Shown: positions 1 to 10,461 of the stretch, piece by piece | How positions within the stretch are numbered: the stretch's first letter is position 1 | Layout of the letters: every line of letters starts with the position of its first letter | Origin: Spirochaetales bacterium | GTDB taxonomy: Bacteria > Spirochaetota > Spirochaetia > JABMQR01 | Length of the DNA stretch: 64,000 bases | NCBI GenBank assembly: GCA_018399255.1 | Contig: JAGYPA010000012.1 | Location: forward strand, 22,832-86,831 | Direction: 5' to 3' | The notes under the pieces: model-generated | What the model was told of the DNA's origin: nothing | The model's input: the letters and a program-made list of their open reading frames with translations, nothing else | Database searches by the model: none | Position numbers and translations under genes: made by a program

Positions 1-368
1 ATCAGACCGTCTATCCTGCCTGTTACAGGAAGAACTGAGAGGTAGTTTCGCAGCTGCTCGAAGGTATCAACTGCATAGGTTATTAGGTCGAAATGTGTTT
101 GAGCAAGAGCCTCATGGATGCCGCGCAGCCGCTGGACAAATGAAGGCGCCGTAAAAAACGGGGTTATGACCCCGATGCGCTGTATTCCGCTGCGAGCACG
201 CGCTACCGCGTCGGCCCGGGGAACGAAGGAGAGATCGCGCATGGCTTGTTCAATGGTTTTACGGGTTTTTGCCGCTACCCGGTCGGGAGTATTGAGAAAG
301 CGGGAGACCGTTGCGATGCTGGTGCCTGCAAGTTTGGCTACATCGTAAATTGTCGGGGTATCAGCCAC
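1..368 (-). CDS. LacI/GalR-family transcriptional repressor, N-terminal part (3' end cut by window edge)
   Basis: The reverse strand reads from a GTG at 368 as (M)ADTPTIYDVAKLAGTS... followed by IATVSRFLN, the classic LacI helix-turn-helix. It continues with the hinge region and the start of the periplasmic-binding-protein-like effector domain (IQRIGVITPFF). The ORF track missed it because the frame runs off the left edge. An AGGAGG Shine-Dalgarno lies a few bases upstream of the GTG, which supports this start. Family members bind sugars or related ligands and repress catabolic operons; the ligand cannot be told because most of the effector domain is missing. A LacI-type operator and a strong promoter sit directly upstream, which suggests autorepression. 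Confidence 0.9.
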   Translation of the reverse strand, partial: MADTPTIYDVAKLAGTSIATVSRFLNTPDRVAAKTRKTIEQAMRDLSFVPRADAVARARSGIQRIGVITPFFTAPSFVQRLRGIHEALAQTHFDLITYAVDTFEQLRNYLSVLPVTGRIDGL

Positions 369-390
369 GAGCTTTCCTCCTTTCACCATA

Positions 391-404
391 TGTAAGTGCT
401 TTCA
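391..404. promoter_or_regulatory. LacI/CcpA-type operator (cre-like), probably autoregulatory
   Basis: TGTAAGTGCTTTCA fits the LacI-family consensus TGWAANCGNTNNCA with one mismatch (T for the central C). It lies between the -10 box and the Shine-Dalgarno of the LacI-type gene, where a bound repressor would block transcription. That the adjacent repressor binds it is inference. Confidence 0.6.
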
Positions 405-417
405 TAAAACCTATTTC

Positions 418-446
418 ATACTAAAACAAGAGTATGTAATTGTCAA
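418..446 (-). promoter_or_regulatory. Promoter of the LacI-type gene
   Basis: On the minus strand TTGACA (446-441) is followed after exactly 17 nt by TAGTAT (423-418). This is a good sigma-70-like promoter placed just upstream of the operator-like palindrome. Confidence 0.65.
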
Positions 447-499
447 GAATTTTTTCAATTAATTTTCACAATTTTCACAAATAATTTGAAAAGTGCTGA

Positions 500-505
500 T
501 ATAAT
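500..505 (+). promoter_or_regulatory. -10 box directing a probably leaderless mRNA of the flavodoxin-like gene
   Basis: A perfect TATAAT ends 6 nt before the ATG at 512, so transcription would start at or next to the A of the start codon. No Shine-Dalgarno is present between them. The -35 region is weak. Confidence 0.55.
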
Positions 506-511
506 CATCTT

Positions 512-1030
512 ATGAAAACACCAAATCGTGCCATTGCCTATTTTTCCCGTTCCGGAAACACCCGTTCCAGCGCAGGAATGCTTGCTGAAATGCTCTCTAT
601 TGCCGCAGTATACCCCATAACCGAAGTCCGGGAGAGACGGGGAATTCGCGGGTTTATCATGAATGGATTTGATGCCATGCGCAGCAAGGCGGTCGATATC
701 AAAACAACCTTTCCTGAAACTGCAGGTGATATAGACCAGTTGATCCTCATGACGCCTGTCTGGGCTGGTCATGTAACCCCGGCCATTAACGGATTTCTCG
801 AAAAAACCGATCTTTCCGGAACCCGGGTCATTCTAATTACCGTACAGTCGGATCCGGAATTCAAAGGAATCAAGAAAGCGGTAAGTCAAGTTGAGAAGAG
901 GATCATCAAACAGAACGGGGTATTAAGACAATCAGCAGCCATGCACGGATCGGCTCCAGGCAAGAAAGCTGATCGTGACCATCTGGCCGCTGAAATTGCC
1001 CGAATCTGCCCGCTTCTCGAGTTGGAATAA
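512..1030 (+). CDS. Flavodoxin-like protein
   Basis: A 172-residue protein. Its N-terminal strand and loop AYFSRSGNTRS match the FMN phosphate-binding loop of flavodoxins, and TPVWAGHVTPAINGFL resembles the second flavin-binding loop of the NAD(P)H:quinone oxidoreductase/flavodoxin fold. It probably binds FMN and acts as a small cytosolic electron carrier or quinone reductase; partners are unknown. It is divergent from the LacI-type gene and convergent with the aminotransferase gene, whose stop is only 3 nt away. The start is supported by a TATAAT six bases upstream rather than by a ribosome binding site, so the message may be leaderless. Confidence 0.8.
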   Translation: MKTPNRAIAYFSRSGNTRSSAGMLAEMLSIAAVYPITEVRERRGIRGFIMNGFDAMRSKAVDIKTTFPETAGDIDQLILMTPVWAGHVTPAINGFLEKTDLSGTRVILITVQSDPEFKGIKKAVSQVEKRIIKQNGVLRQSAAMHGSAPGKKADRDHLAAEIARICPLLELE

Positions 1031-1032
1031 CT

Positions 1033-1884
1033 TCACCGGGCTGGAGCGTGTTCACGAACATAGGCCTCTTCCAAATCCCCTACCATTTTATGAAGGGTAT
1101 GGGTTATCGGGAAGACATGCGGGAAGGTGCAGTCATCCACCTGCGAAACGGGCATGGCGCCCATACTGGTACTTGATATAAATAACTCATCGAACCGACC
1201 GGAATAGAGGTCTTCAACCCGGGGAGCCTCAAAAGCTATATCTAAACCTATTTTACCGGCAGATTCAAGGATGTACTTACGTGTCACTCCTGCAAGCACC
1301 CCGCTGCCGGGGGTTATGAGACGATTTCCTTCCACTGCAAAGAAATTACTGCGGGATCCTTCCACTGCCAGACCGCCGCTGGTAATAAGCAGTGCTTCAA
1401 GAGCGTGATGCCTGCCGGCCTCCCGCTGAGCAAGATAATTCAGCAGCAGGGAGTTCGATTTCACTTCCGGCATTATCCGCTCCCCCCTATATGCTATTAC
1501 TGATACTCCCTCCCGGTACATGCTGTCGGAGTACCGGGGCAGCTGCTGCGGAAAAAGAAACAAGGTCGGTTCATCTCCCCCGATCAGCTGCACGCGGAGA
1601 GAAGCATGGGTTATGTGGTCTGCTGCAAGAAGACGGCTTGTCATTCCGGCAACATCAGCCTGAGACAACGAGTGGGCAATTTCCAGGCGAGCGGCAGATT
1701 CAAAGAGCCGCTCAAGATGATCTTCAAGAAATACGGCAGCACCGTCCCGTATCTTGATCGACTCATAAACACTGAAATTAAAAAAAACCTCTTTATTTGA
1801 TATGGGCAGTACCGCATCATGCAGGGATATGATGTCAAGATTTCGCACAGCACAGGTAAATGGGACTTGCGGTTTTATGTCCAT
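1033..1884 (-). CDS. Class IV PLP-dependent aminotransferase (branched-chain / D-amino acid / ADC lyase family)
   Basis: A 283-residue fold-type IV PLP enzyme. The block EVKSNSLLLNYLAQREA matches the catalytic-lysine region of D-amino acid aminotransferases. SGGLAVEGSRSNFF and TPGSGVLAGVTRK are the family's cofactor-phosphate and substrate blocks. The exact substrate (branched-chain, D-alanine or aminodeoxychorismate) cannot be decided from sequence alone. It starts 7 nt after the ftsK stop, with a GGAG in the ftsK tail, so it is probably co-transcribed with ftsK. Confidence 0.85.
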   Translation of the reverse strand: MDIKPQVPFTCAVRNLDIISLHDAVLPISNKEVFFNFSVYESIKIRDGAAVFLEDHLERLFESAARLEIAHSLSQADVAGMTSRLLAADHITHASLRVQLIGGDEPTLFLFPQQLPRYSDSMYREGVSVIAYRGERIMPEVKSNSLLLNYLAQREAGRHHALEALLITSGGLAVEGSRSNFFAVEGNRLITPGSGVLAGVTRKYILESAGKIGLDIAFEAPRVEDLYSGRFDELFISSTSMGAMPVSQVDDCTFPHVFPITHTLHKMVGDLEEAYVREHAPAR

Positions 1885-1891
1885 CTATCTG

Positions 1892-4606
1892 CTACTCCAT
1901 TCCCGGCATGCGAAGTACTTCGCGAGGCTTACTGCCCTGCGACGGGCCTACAATACCCCTTTCTTCCATCTCTTCAACCAGCCTGGCAGCCCGGTTGTAC
2001 CCGATTTTCAGACGACGCTGAAGATAGGAGGCAGAGGCAGTCCCGCGTTGTGAAACTATCATCAAAGCTTCCTGCATAAGGTCATCTTCATCACTTGAAT
2101 CATCATAGTCATCAAAATCATCCTCATCTTCCTCATCGGAAAAGTATTCTTCATCCAGGTAATCGGGTTCGCCCTGGGTTTTTACATGAGCCACGATTTT
2201 CTCAACTTCTTCCTCGGTAAGAAAAGCGCCCTGAATTCGGGAAGGAATGGGGTCCCAGGATGATGAAAAGAGCATATCTCCTCTTCCCAGAAGCTTTTCG
2301 GCGCCGGGCTGATCGATAATGATCCGCGAATCTGTGTTGCTGGTAACCATAAACGCTATCCGGGAAGGTATATTTGCTTTGATAATTCCGGTTATGACAT
2401 TAGTGGACGGTCGCTGGGTTGCCAGGACCAGATGTATCCCCACAGCCCTGGCCATGGCTGCCAGACGGGCCAGGTATCCTTCCAGCTCTTTACCGGTGGT
2501 AGTCATAAGATCGGCAAATTCGTCTATTATCACTACGATATAGGGAAGTTTTTCTCTTGCCAGTTTGTTGGTGACTATCCGTTTGTTGTAGGATGCCAGA
2601 TCCCGCACGTTGAGGTTATCAAGCAGGCTGTATCTTCGTTCCATCTCGAGCAGACAATACTGGAGGGCTTTAAGGGCTTTCTTCGGTTCGGTAATTACCG
2701 GAGTAAGCAGATGGGGTATGTTATTGTAGAGCTTGAGTTCAACTATTTTCGGATCGACCATCATAAGGCGTACTTCTTTGGGACTTCTACGGTAGAGAAT
2801 GGAGCATATGAGTGAATTGACGCAAACTGATTTTCCCGAACCTGTGGCTCCCGCTATAAGCAGATGGGGAGTTTTTACAAGGTCTATTATCTGTTTTTCC
2901 CCGGTTATGTCGGTACCAAGCACCATTGGCACGAAGTAGTCGGAATGTCTGTCTATTTCAAACAGCATCTCCTTGAAACCGACTATTGAACGCTTCCGGT
3001 TGGGGACTTCAATCCCGACTGCCTGTTTGCCGGGGATGGGGGCAACTATCCGAACGCGGGAAGCGGCCAGCTGGAGCGCAATATTGTCGGCCAGATTTGT
3101 GATCGACTGAACTCGTATGCCGGGGGCCGGCATGATTTCAAACATAGTCACTACCGGGCCTTTCTGGACTCCAGTCAAAGTAGCTTCTATTCTGAATTCT
3201 CTGAGAGTCTGCATAAGAATTTCACCTGATTTTTTCGTATGCTCGTCTATGGTGCTCGATATGTCAGGATAATTTATCAGCAAATCTTCCGAGGGAGGCA
3301 GATAGTTACCCTTCCGTAAATTACTGAACAGGGCTGAATCATTATCCGTCACACTGCCGTTTTCTTCTTTGGCTACATTCGAAGAAAGTCCTATTATTCC
3401 GGGGATAAATGTCTCTTCGGCGATTTTTTCCGATGGAGCTCCCGTGGACGGCGGCAGTTCAGTTTCCGGTTCTGCAGTCGGCTGTGCTGCGGGGCTGGAT
3501 TGATGAGCGTCGTTACGATCAGTTTCCTCGGCAGGAAATTCCCCGGAAGATTCACCTGCGGCTGTCAAGCCTTCAGTATTATCGCGGAGCGCATGTTTCC
3601 TGTCGACTGTCCGCTCAGAAAGCGGATCAGTATTCTCTGCGTCTTCACTAAAAGTCATTTCCTGCTGTACCGGTTTTGTTTTCCGGCCAATCTGGTTCAA
3701 ATCCGGCAGATCAGGAATAAAGGGAAAAGTCAGGGTGAGGTTTTCCCCTACTCTGGCCCACTCGCTCGATGAGTCCTTACTGGCAGATTGCTCTTCCAGG
3801 GAAGATAATCCTGCAGAGTCATCGGGAATGTGGAAGATTTCATCCAGCTGTTCTCCGTCTGCCGGATTCAGCCGATGCTCTCCTTCGGCTGGTCGATAGG
3901 CTGGGTCCGCTGCAGCAGAAAGTGCTTCAGACTGCTCACCTTGAGGTTCCTGGCTTTTTTCTTCTGCTCTTGAGGCTTTTTTCATCCGTTTTCTCTGCAT
4001 TTTCAAAAGCTGCCGCCTGACTTTGCGGTCGATTTTCTTTCTTGCTTCCGGACTTATGTCGTTTACCTCCTTTACCGGGTTTTCCCGGTTGTTTTTCTCC
4101 ATTGAGGAAGTCTTGGGTTCTACAGTCTGGAGGTATTTCTGCCCTTTGGAAGGTACCCCTGAAGCACGGTATTTCCTGAAGACATACCTGGCCCAGAGAG
4201 CAAAGATGCTAAGCTCCAGGGCAAATGCAATGAGAAGGATTAATGCGGCCTTTCGGTGAGTAAAATTTTCCGGTATGAGATTTTTAATAAAAACAAGTCC
4301 GGTTTCAAGGAAAATATGTAAAAACACCACTGCTGTTAATGAGAGAATGAGGGTGAAGAATATTGCCGGGCGAATATATCGGTGAGCTGCTGCCATTAGT
4401 GAAAATATTGAAACAGCCAGCAAAATCAGCGGTAAAACCCATACAGCATAAAGAAAAACACTTTCAAGTCCTTCTGCTGTTTTTGTCAGCAGGATAATAA
4501 TTTGTCCCGAGAGGGGAAGTAATGGAGCTGCCAGAGCAATCCCTGTAAGCAGGGCAAGAGCAAAACTCAATCCTGCAATTATGTAGTATAGACTTTTTGA
4601 CTTCAC
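1892..4606 (-). CDS. ftsK: FtsK/SpoIIIE-family DNA translocase
   Basis: A 904-residue protein. The N-terminal ~150 residues contain about four membrane helices. A long, low-complexity, acidic linker (about 165-430) follows, then the beta domain and RecA-like motor with Walker A GATGSGKS (near residue 585) and Walker B VVIIDEFADL (near 690). The C-terminal ~60 residues form the winged-helix gamma domain that reads KOPS-type sequences. A very acidic stretch (DEEDEDDFDDYDDSSDEDD) links motor and gamma domain. Start is GTG with GGAGG upstream. It anchors at the division septum and pumps chromosome DNA in family members. It lies downstream of uppP and upstream of the aminotransferase. Confidence 0.95.
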   Translation of the reverse strand: MKSKSLYYIIAGLSFALALLTGIALAAPLLPLSGQIIILLTKTAEGLESVFLYAVWVLPLILLAVSIFSLMAAAHRYIRPAIFFTLILSLTAVVFLHIFLETGLVFIKNLIPENFTHRKAALILLIAFALELSIFALWARYVFRKYRASGVPSKGQKYLQTVEPKTSSMEKNNRENPVKEVNDISPEARKKIDRKVRRQLLKMQRKRMKKASRAEEKSQEPQGEQSEALSAAADPAYRPAEGEHRLNPADGEQLDEIFHIPDDSAGLSSLEEQSASKDSSSEWARVGENLTLTFPFIPDLPDLNQIGRKTKPVQQEMTFSEDAENTDPLSERTVDRKHALRDNTEGLTAAGESSGEFPAEETDRNDAHQSSPAAQPTAEPETELPPSTGAPSEKIAEETFIPGIIGLSSNVAKEENGSVTDNDSALFSNLRKGNYLPPSEDLLINYPDISSTIDEHTKKSGEILMQTLREFRIEATLTGVQKGPVVTMFEIMPAPGIRVQSITNLADNIALQLAASRVRIVAPIPGKQAVGIEVPNRKRSIVGFKEMLFEIDRHSDYFVPMVLGTDITGEKQIIDLVKTPHLLIAGATGSGKSVCVNSLICSILYRRSPKEVRLMMVDPKIVELKLYNNIPHLLTPVITEPKKALKALQYCLLEMERRYSLLDNLNVRDLASYNKRIVTNKLAREKLPYIVVIIDEFADLMTTTGKELEGYLARLAAMARAVGIHLVLATQRPSTNVITGIIKANIPSRIAFMVTSNTDSRIIIDQPGAEKLLGRGDMLFSSSWDPIPSRIQGAFLTEEEVEKIVAHVKTQGEPDYLDEEYFSDEEDEDDFDDYDDSSDEDDLMQEALMIVSQRGTASASYLQRRLKIGYNRAARLVEEMEERGIVGPSQGSKPREVLRMPGME

Positions 4607-4679
4607 AATTTCCTCCGGATATTCATACTGGCGCTGATCTTATTGTACCACAAAAACAGCTGAACTGTCTTCCTGCAGT

Positions 4680-5474
4680 CTATAAGAGCAGAGAGCCGAT
4701 AATCCCAAGGGGTATGAGATATATACTGAACAAATAAAGCTTTCGGGAACGAATAACGGCCAGAAGCAGCTTCAAACTAAAAAAACCGGTTATTGCTGCA
4801 GCAGCCATGCCTGTTGCCACAACACTGAAACTTGTGCTGCTTGTGAGGGCATCTGCTGTTCCGACCTCCAGGAGCAAAGCCCCGAGGATAGCCGGAATGG
4901 AAAAAAGAAAAGAAAGTTCTGCGGCTTTTTCACGTGTTATCCCACTGAGCAGAGCTGCAGTTATTGTTATTCCCGAACGGGAAATTCCGGGCAGCGTTCC
5001 AAGCCCCTGTGCTGTCCCGACTATAATACCCTGAAGTACTCCTGCTTGATTAACAGACTTTTTCGGCTTGATGATACTGCCCAGGATCAGCAGGATACCG
5101 GTAACAATAAAAAACAGAAAAACAAGAGCCTCGTTTTCTGCAATATCTGACTGCCTGACAATGAGTCCAATAACACCGGTAAAAACCGTACCAATAATAA
5201 TAATTCCGAATGTCTTTACTTCCTGCGCATCTCCTTCCCTCTTTTTACTGACAACAGCCCGGAGAACAGCGCCGGCTATCCGGCTGATCCGGAAACGGAA
5301 AAAATACACAATCACAACAAGAGTTGCAACATGCAGAAGGATATCATACAGCACCGGTACGGTGCCGACATCCATCAGATGCTGAAGAATAACTAAATGT
5401 CCAAAACTTGATACAGGAAGGAATTCAGTAACTCCCTGCACCGCTCCCAGAACCACCGACTCCCAAATATTCAT
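4680..5474 (-). CDS. uppP: Undecaprenyl-diphosphatase UppP/BacA
   Basis: From the ATG at 5474 the product is 264 residues, the usual family size. It carries the two UppP signatures, EFLPVSSFGHL near the N-terminus and PGISRSG in the second half, plus about eight membrane helices. It dephosphorylates undecaprenyl diphosphate to recycle the lipid carrier for peptidoglycan and other wall polymers, and confers bacitracin tolerance in family members. The ORF-track start 28 codons upstream would overlap the end of rsmG and add a charged, non-conserved tail. The internal ATG has a GGTGGAAG Shine-Dalgarno and begins MNIWESVV as in homologues. Confidence 0.93.
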   Translation of the reverse strand: MNIWESVVLGAVQGVTEFLPVSSFGHLVILQHLMDVGTVPVLYDILLHVATLVVIVYFFRFRISRIAGAVLRAVVSKKREGDAQEVKTFGIIIIGTVFTGVIGLIVRQSDIAENEALVFLFFIVTGILLILGSIIKPKKSVNQAGVLQGIIVGTAQGLGTLPGISRSGITITAALLSGITREKAAELSFLFSIPAILGALLLEVGTADALTSSTSFSVVATGMAAAAITGFFSLKLLLAVIRSRKLYLFSIYLIPLGIIGSLLL

Positions 5475-5509
5475 TGCTTCTTCCACCTTTTTATTAATAA
5501 GGAAAAATT

Positions 5510-6202
5510 CTAGGAAATTCCGGTTTTTGAAATTTCCCCGGGTTTCTTTAAAACACAAACATGACGCTCGGCATCAAGAAACGGAACTTCTATGGAATGG
5601 ACCGCCACCTGCCAGCCTTTCAGCCAGCCAGACGGGACTGCATCCAGTTCTTCGGCTAGAGAGACAGCTTTTCCCTTATAGGCAAACAACGTTCCACCCG
5701 GTTTCGTTATACGGGAAAGCTCCCGGAAAATATCGGGAAGCGGCCTGAAGGCACGAAACATAACCACCGAAAACAGATCGGATACTTCTCTAATATCCTG
5801 TTCAGCAATAGTAATTTCCGGCTTGCCGGCCATAACCACTGCATTTCGCAGAAATCCCGCCCTTCGTCCTGATCGTTCAATCAACGTCATTGGCATATCC
5901 GGCAGACACAGTGACACCGGAATCCCCGGCAAGCCGTTGCCTGAGCCGGCATCGGCAAGGTTTACCGGCAGCGGAGCATCCATGACAGACTGCTTTATAT
6001 AGATAAGCGGCGCAAGGGAATCAAGAACATGGCGAATAATCAGCTCTTTCCGGTCAACCGCCGCCACAAGCTTATAAGCAGCATTCCAAAGAATGATTTC
6101 ATCAATATATACATTCAAAGAAAAGATCGTCGCCTCAGGACATTGAATTTTCAGTTTATTGAGACCATCCTGAAGCAGATCATGTACCCTGCTGCTGCTC
6201 AT
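5510..6202 (-). CDS. rsmG: 16S rRNA (guanine527-N7)-methyltransferase
   Basis: A 230-residue Rossmann-fold methyltransferase with the SAM-binding block [12 protein letters not shown] followed by [12 protein letters not shown], characteristic of RsmG (GidB). It methylates G527 in the 530 loop of 16S rRNA; loss gives low-level streptomycin resistance in other bacteria. Its ATG overlaps the mnmG stop by 4 nt (ATGA), which indicates translational coupling. The mnmE-mnmG-rsmG order is a widely conserved bacterial arrangement. Confidence 0.95.
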   Translation of the reverse strand: MSSSRVHDLLQDGLNKLKIQCPEATIFSLNVYIDEIILWNAAYKLVAAVDRKELIIRHVLDSLAPLIYIKQSVMDAPLPVNLADAGSGNGLPGIPVSLCLPDMPMTLIERSGRRAGFLRNAVVMAGKPEITIAEQDIREVSDLFSVVMFRAFRPLPDIFRELSRITKPGGTLFAYKGKAVSLAEELDAVPSGWLKGWQVAVHSIEVPFLDAERHVCVLKKPGEISKTGIS

Positions 6203-8004
6203 CCTCGACCTCTTCCGAGCAGTACCATCAGTACGGCTATATCGGAATTTCGAACTCCCGATATTCTAGACGCCTGACCTGCTGAAAGGGGACGGATACG
6301 TTCAAGCTTCTCCTTAGACTCATTTGAAATTCCCTCTATGGCACTGTAATCGTAATCAATGGGAATCTTAATTCGCTCCATACGGCTGAAACGACTTACC
6401 TGACGGTTCTGGCGGTCGATATAACCAGCGTACTTTATATCCAGTTCTACATGACGCAGAACCTCCGTATCATAAACCGTAAGGTCCGGGATCTGACCGA
6501 ATGCATCAGTTATGGATATCTCGGGATTCTTCAGATTCTGAAGCCAGTTTTTACCGTCAGCAGCATGCTTTCGCAGAAGCTCACGTATTTCATCACACTT
6601 ACGGAGCTTTTCCGAGAGCCGATCCAGCCTTTCCCTTTTGCACAAGCCGATTTCAAAACCCTTAGGGGTCAGCCGCTGATCGGCCGTGTCATGCCGTAAA
6701 TTCAGCCGATATTCAGCTCGCGAAGTGAACATGCGATACGGCTCTTCCGTACCTTTTGTGACCAGGTCATCTACCAGGACACCTATGTAGGCCTCAGCAC
6801 GTGAAAGAATAAGCGGATCACGATTCTGAAGCTTTCTGGCAGCATTTATTCCAGCCAGCAGTCCCTGTCCCGCAGCTTCTTCGTAACCGGAAGTCCCATT
6901 TGTCTGCCCTGCGGTAAACAGCCCGCTTATTCGTTTAGTCTCCAGACTGGGATAGAGCTGCGTAGGATCGAGATAATCATACTCCACCGCATACCCCGGA
7001 CGCATTATCTCGGCATGCTCCAGACCGGGAACTGAATGAATAAATTTTTCCTGCACCGACTCGGGCAGCGAAGACGAAATTCCGTTCAGGTACATCTCCT
7101 CGGTATTCAAGCCCTCAGGTTCCACAAAGATCTGATGCCGGTCCCGATCGGGAAACTTGACAACCTTATCCTCAATAGAAGGACAGTAGCGCGGTCCTAT
7201 ACCGGAAATTTTTCCGCTGAACAGAGGGGAGGTTCCGATGTTTTCTCTTATAACAGCATGCGTCACATTATTGGTATGGGTAATCCAGCAGGGAGAGGAA
7301 GGGCGGCTGATAACATCTTCAGTGAAGGAAAATGGCTGCATAACTGAATCGCCGGGCTGCTCCTCCATTCGCGTAAAATCAAGCGAAGACTTTCTCACCC
7401 GGGCTGGAGTTCCGGTTTTCATTCTCCCGACCTGAAAACCCTTTTCTCTCAAGGCCCGACCAAGGCCTATGGCTGCGGGTTCACCCAGTCTGCCGGAGGG
7501 TGATTCATAGGCACCGATAAAAATCCTTCCCTCCATAAATGTCCCGGTTGTTAGAACAACCACCCGGGATCTGATATGGTGACCGCGTTCAGTAATTACT
7601 CCGGCTGCCGTATGTCCGCTGGAGTCCAGCAGGATATCAACCACGGTATCCTGGAAAATAGATAAGTTCTTTTCTGACTCAACCACATATTTCGCCAGCT
7701 GACTGTAGGCGAATTTGTCAGCCTGAGCCCGCGGAGCCTGCACAGCGGGTCCTCGACGCTGATTGAGTATCCTGAATTGGATCATGGTATGATCGATAAG
7801 ATGGCCCATCTGGCCGCCGAGAGCATCGATCTCCCGGACTATATTTCCTTTTGACAGTCCTCCTATAGCAGGATTACACGAAAGCCGCCCTATAGCATCC
7901 AGGCTCTGGGTAATTAACAGTGTGGAAAACTGGAGCCGTGACAAAGCAAGAGAAGCCTCTATCCCTGCATGTCCGCCGCCAACTACAATTGCATCATATT
8001 CCAT
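6199..8004 (-). CDS. mnmG: tRNA uridine-34 5-carboxymethylaminomethyl modification protein MnmG
   Basis: A 601-residue flavoprotein with the FAD-binding motif [10 protein letters not shown] at its N-terminus, the conserved SCNPAIGG block and [12 protein letters not shown]. With MnmE it installs the cmnm5 group on wobble uridine of tRNAs reading split codon boxes. Length is close to the family norm of about 600 to 630. It lies 74 nt downstream of mnmE and is coupled to rsmG. Only a weak purine run precedes the ATG. Confidence 0.96.
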   Translation of the reverse strand: MEYDAIVVGGGHAGIEASLALSRLQFSTLLITQSLDAIGRLSCNPAIGGLSKGNIVREIDALGGQMGHLIDHTMIQFRILNQRRGPAVQAPRAQADKFAYSQLAKYVVESEKNLSIFQDTVVDILLDSSGHTAAGVITERGHHIRSRVVVLTTGTFMEGRIFIGAYESPSGRLGEPAAIGLGRALREKGFQVGRMKTGTPARVRKSSLDFTRMEEQPGDSVMQPFSFTEDVISRPSSPCWITHTNNVTHAVIRENIGTSPLFSGKISGIGPRYCPSIEDKVVKFPDRDRHQIFVEPEGLNTEEMYLNGISSSLPESVQEKFIHSVPGLEHAEIMRPGYAVEYDYLDPTQLYPSLETKRISGLFTAGQTNGTSGYEEAAGQGLLAGINAARKLQNRDPLILSRAEAYIGVLVDDLVTKGTEEPYRMFTSRAEYRLNLRHDTADQRLTPKGFEIGLCKRERLDRLSEKLRKCDEIRELLRKHAADGKNWLQNLKNPEISITDAFGQIPDLTVYDTEVLRHVELDIKYAGYIDRQNRQVSRFSRMERIKIPIDYDYSAIEGISNESKEKLERIRPLSAGQASRISGVRNSDIAVLMVLLGRGRG

Positions 8005-8078
8005 TGTATTCTCTTTATGTACATATCTTATAACAAGCTGGCAAAATGCATAATCCCTGAAAAATCCGGTATCTTCTG

Positions 8079-9446
8079 CTACTTGCCGACGCAGAATCCT
8101 GAAAATATCTTATCCAGTATATCCGCTGATGTTATTTCCCCGGTAATTTCTCCCAAAGCATCAATTGCTCCGGCTATTTCAGGTGCAGTTATATCGAGCG
8201 GCATTCGTTCATCAATACTATCAGCAGCAGCAGCAAGATATTCCGCAGCCTGTTCAAGCAGTTCTTTCTGCCTCAGCGAGTCTATCATACTATCCGTTTC
8301 CTGGGAAATATCTTTTCCCGCCAGTCTGGTTATTATTGCTTTTTCCAGATCAGCAAAGCCTGCTCCGGATACAGCACTTACGGCTATACTCCCGGCCGGA
8401 GGTGCCTCATGAGAAATATCGGTTTTATTCCAGATCAGGAGAGTCGGGATATTTTTGAAGGTTTTTTGCAGATCTTTTTTTTCACCAGCCGCCAAACCCC
8501 GGCTTCCATCGATAAGATAGAGTACAAGATCTGCTGCTCCGGCTATTTTTTCACTCCGCCTGATCCCTTCGGCTTCTATCACATCTTCTGCGAAACGGTA
8601 GCCGGCTGTATCAAAAAGCCTTATTGGAACTCCCCTTACCGTTATCCATGATTCAATATAATCCCGTGTTGTCCCATGGATCTCGGATACTATCGATCGA
8701 TCTTCCTTAAGGAAAAGATTGAATAGGGAGGACTTACCGGAATTGGTCCTGCCGGCAAGAACGACCCGGGCTCCTTCTGCATAGAGCCGCCCAGTCCTGT
8801 ATGTTTCTGCAAGACGGGCAGCCGTTTGCTGGAGCAGGCGAAGGTGATCCGCCGGTATGGCAACCAGTTCCTCAATTTCATCTTCGGCATAATCCAGCTG
8901 AACTTCTACAGCGCTCAGCAGTTCAACCAACTGCTGCTTTACGGCATCAATTTCTCTGAATAAATTTCCAGAGAGTCGGCCGAGCGCGAGAGAATGGGCT
9001 TTTCTCGATTTTGCTGTAACCAGCTCCTGGACGGCCTCTGCCCGAGTCAGGTCCAGTTTGCCGTTAATAAAAGCCCGGAGAGTAAATTCTCCCGGCCGGG
9101 CATCTCGAAATCCGGCTGCATGAAGAATTTCCAATATCCGCTGAATTCCCGGCAGACTTCCATGACAGAATATTTCTACACTATCCTGGCCGGTATAGCC
9201 GGAAGGGGCTCTGTAAACCGCAGCAGTCACTTCATCAACTGCTTCCCCTGTTGCAGGGTCACACATGAGAGCATACTGAATTGTTCCGCTCTCTGCTGCA
9301 GCTATGGCTTCCGAGCGTGAAAAACAGACTGATGCAGCTTCAATGCACCCGTTCCCGGAAGTTCTCACCGCAGCAAGAGCGCTCTCACCCCAGGGGGTAG
9401 CCAAAGCTGTTATCAGTTCATCGGTATCGTAATATCCTGTTTCCAT
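8079..9446 (-). CDS. mnmE: tRNA modification GTPase MnmE
   Basis: A 455-residue protein with an N-terminal tetrahydrofolate-binding domain ([15 protein letters not shown]), a helical domain, and an inserted G domain. The G domain has G1 GRTNSGKSS near residue 235, G3 DTAG and G4 NKTD. The protein ends in the diagnostic CxGK tail (FCVGK). It partners MnmG in wobble uridine modification. It is the first gene of the run mnmE-mnmG-rsmG-uppP and has no Shine-Dalgarno. A promoter with its -10 seven bases before the ATG points to a leaderless message. Confidence 0.96.
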   Translation of the reverse strand: METGYYDTDELITALATPWGESALAAVRTSGNGCIEAASVCFSRSEAIAAAESGTIQYALMCDPATGEAVDEVTAAVYRAPSGYTGQDSVEIFCHGSLPGIQRILEILHAAGFRDARPGEFTLRAFINGKLDLTRAEAVQELVTAKSRKAHSLALGRLSGNLFREIDAVKQQLVELLSAVEVQLDYAEDEIEELVAIPADHLRLLQQTAARLAETYRTGRLYAEGARVVLAGRTNSGKSSLFNLFLKEDRSIVSEIHGTTRDYIESWITVRGVPIRLFDTAGYRFAEDVIEAEGIRRSEKIAGAADLVLYLIDGSRGLAAGEKKDLQKTFKNIPTLLIWNKTDISHEAPPAGSIAVSAVSGAGFADLEKAIITRLAGKDISQETDSMIDSLRQKELLEQAAEYLAAAADSIDERMPLDITAPEIAGAIDALGEITGEITSADILDKIFSGFCVGK

Positions 9447-9453
9447 TGAAAGC

Positions 9454-9482
9454 AGTATAATTCACCGGTACATTTCGATCAA
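9454..9482 (-). promoter_or_regulatory. Promoter of the mnmE operon
   Basis: Minus strand TTGATC (9482-9477), 17 nt spacer, TATACT (9459-9454), then only 7 nt to the mnmE ATG at 9446. The geometry predicts transcription starting at or beside the start codon. Confidence 0.65.
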
Positions 9483-9615
9483 TAGCGGCATGTCTGCAGA
9501 ATTTCTTCAGCTTTATTCTAAAATACCACTCTCTCACTGTTGCCTGAATTCAAAAATTTGGACATATTTCAAATCATCAGTGCTGGTTATCAAAACGGGA
9601 AAAGGTGGTTATGCT

Positions 9616-10461
9616 ATGAAATTTATCGGTGCTCACGTAAGTGCTTCCGGCGGCCTGTTCAACGCCCCCCTTAATGCCAGGGACATTGGAGCTTCTGCCT
9701 TTGCCATGTTCACAAAGAACCAACGGCAGTGGAAGGCATCACCCTTGACTGCTGACGATATAAGGGCTTTCAAGGATTCGATGAAAACCTGCGGATATAC
9801 CGCTGCGCAAGTTCTTCCTCATGACAGTTATCTTATCAATCTTGGCAATCCAGACCGTGAAAAGCGGAAAAAAAGTCTCGGCTCATTCATTCATGAACTG
9901 GAGCGGGTAAGCCTGCTGGGTCTGGATCGGCTCAATTTCCATCCAGGAGCATATCTAGACGGGGATCCTGAAGCTGCTTTACTCTTTATTGCCGAAGGGA
10001 TTGATGAAGCTTTACATGCTGTAGAGGGAGTTTTTGCGGTTATTGAGAATACGGCTGGTCAGGGTTCGGCCTTGGGAAGAACTTTCGAAGAAATAGCCGC
10101 CATTATAGAGCATGTCAATCAAAAGGAACGGGTCGGCGTCTGTCTCGATACTTGTCATGCATTTGCAGCCGGTTATGATATTCGGAGCCGGGAAGCATAT
10201 GAAGAGACTATGAGTCGTTTCGGCAATCTTATTGGATTTGATAAATTAATGGGAATGCATCTAAATGATGCAAAAAGCACCTTTGAAAGTCGGGTTGACC
10301 GCCACAACAGCCTCGGAAAGGGAAATATCGGATTAGAGCCGTTCAAATTTATAATGCAGGATGACCGTACCGACAATATACCCCTGATCCTGGAAACTAT
10401 CGTACCTGAACTCTGGCCGGAAGAAATTGCCGTCCTGAAAGAAATGGCCAAAAATGAGTAG
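9616..10461 (+). CDS. nfo: Endonuclease IV (AP endonuclease)
   Basis: From the ATG at 9616 the product is 281 residues, close to the 285 of E. coli Nfo, beginning [13 protein letters not shown] as expected. Zinc-ligand blocks are visible: [39 protein letters not shown] and [10 protein letters not shown]. It cleaves abasic sites 5' of the lesion in base excision repair. The ORF track begins 42 codons upstream, but AAAGGTGG just before 9616 and homology support the shorter form. It overlaps the next gene by 8 nt. Confidence 0.95.
   Translation: MKFIGAHVSASGGLFNAPLNARDIGASAFAMFTKNQRQWKASPLTADDIRAFKDSMKTCGYTAAQVLPHDSYLINLGNPDREKRKKSLGSFIHELERVSLLGLDRLNFHPGAYLDGDPEAALLFIAEGIDEALHAVEGVFAVIENTAGQGSALGRTFEEIAAIIEHVNQKERVGVCLDTCHAFAAGYDIRSREAYEETMSRFGNLIGFDKLMGMHLNDAKSTFESRVDRHNSLGKGNIGLEPFKFIMQDDRTDNIPLILETIVPELWPEEIAVLKEMAKNE

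Noticed and set aside
3690-3710. tRNA-like TPsiC arm (GGTTCAAATCC)
   Set aside because: Isolated match inside ftsK with no cloverleaf around it; same for GGTTCGAAC near 35450 inside rex.
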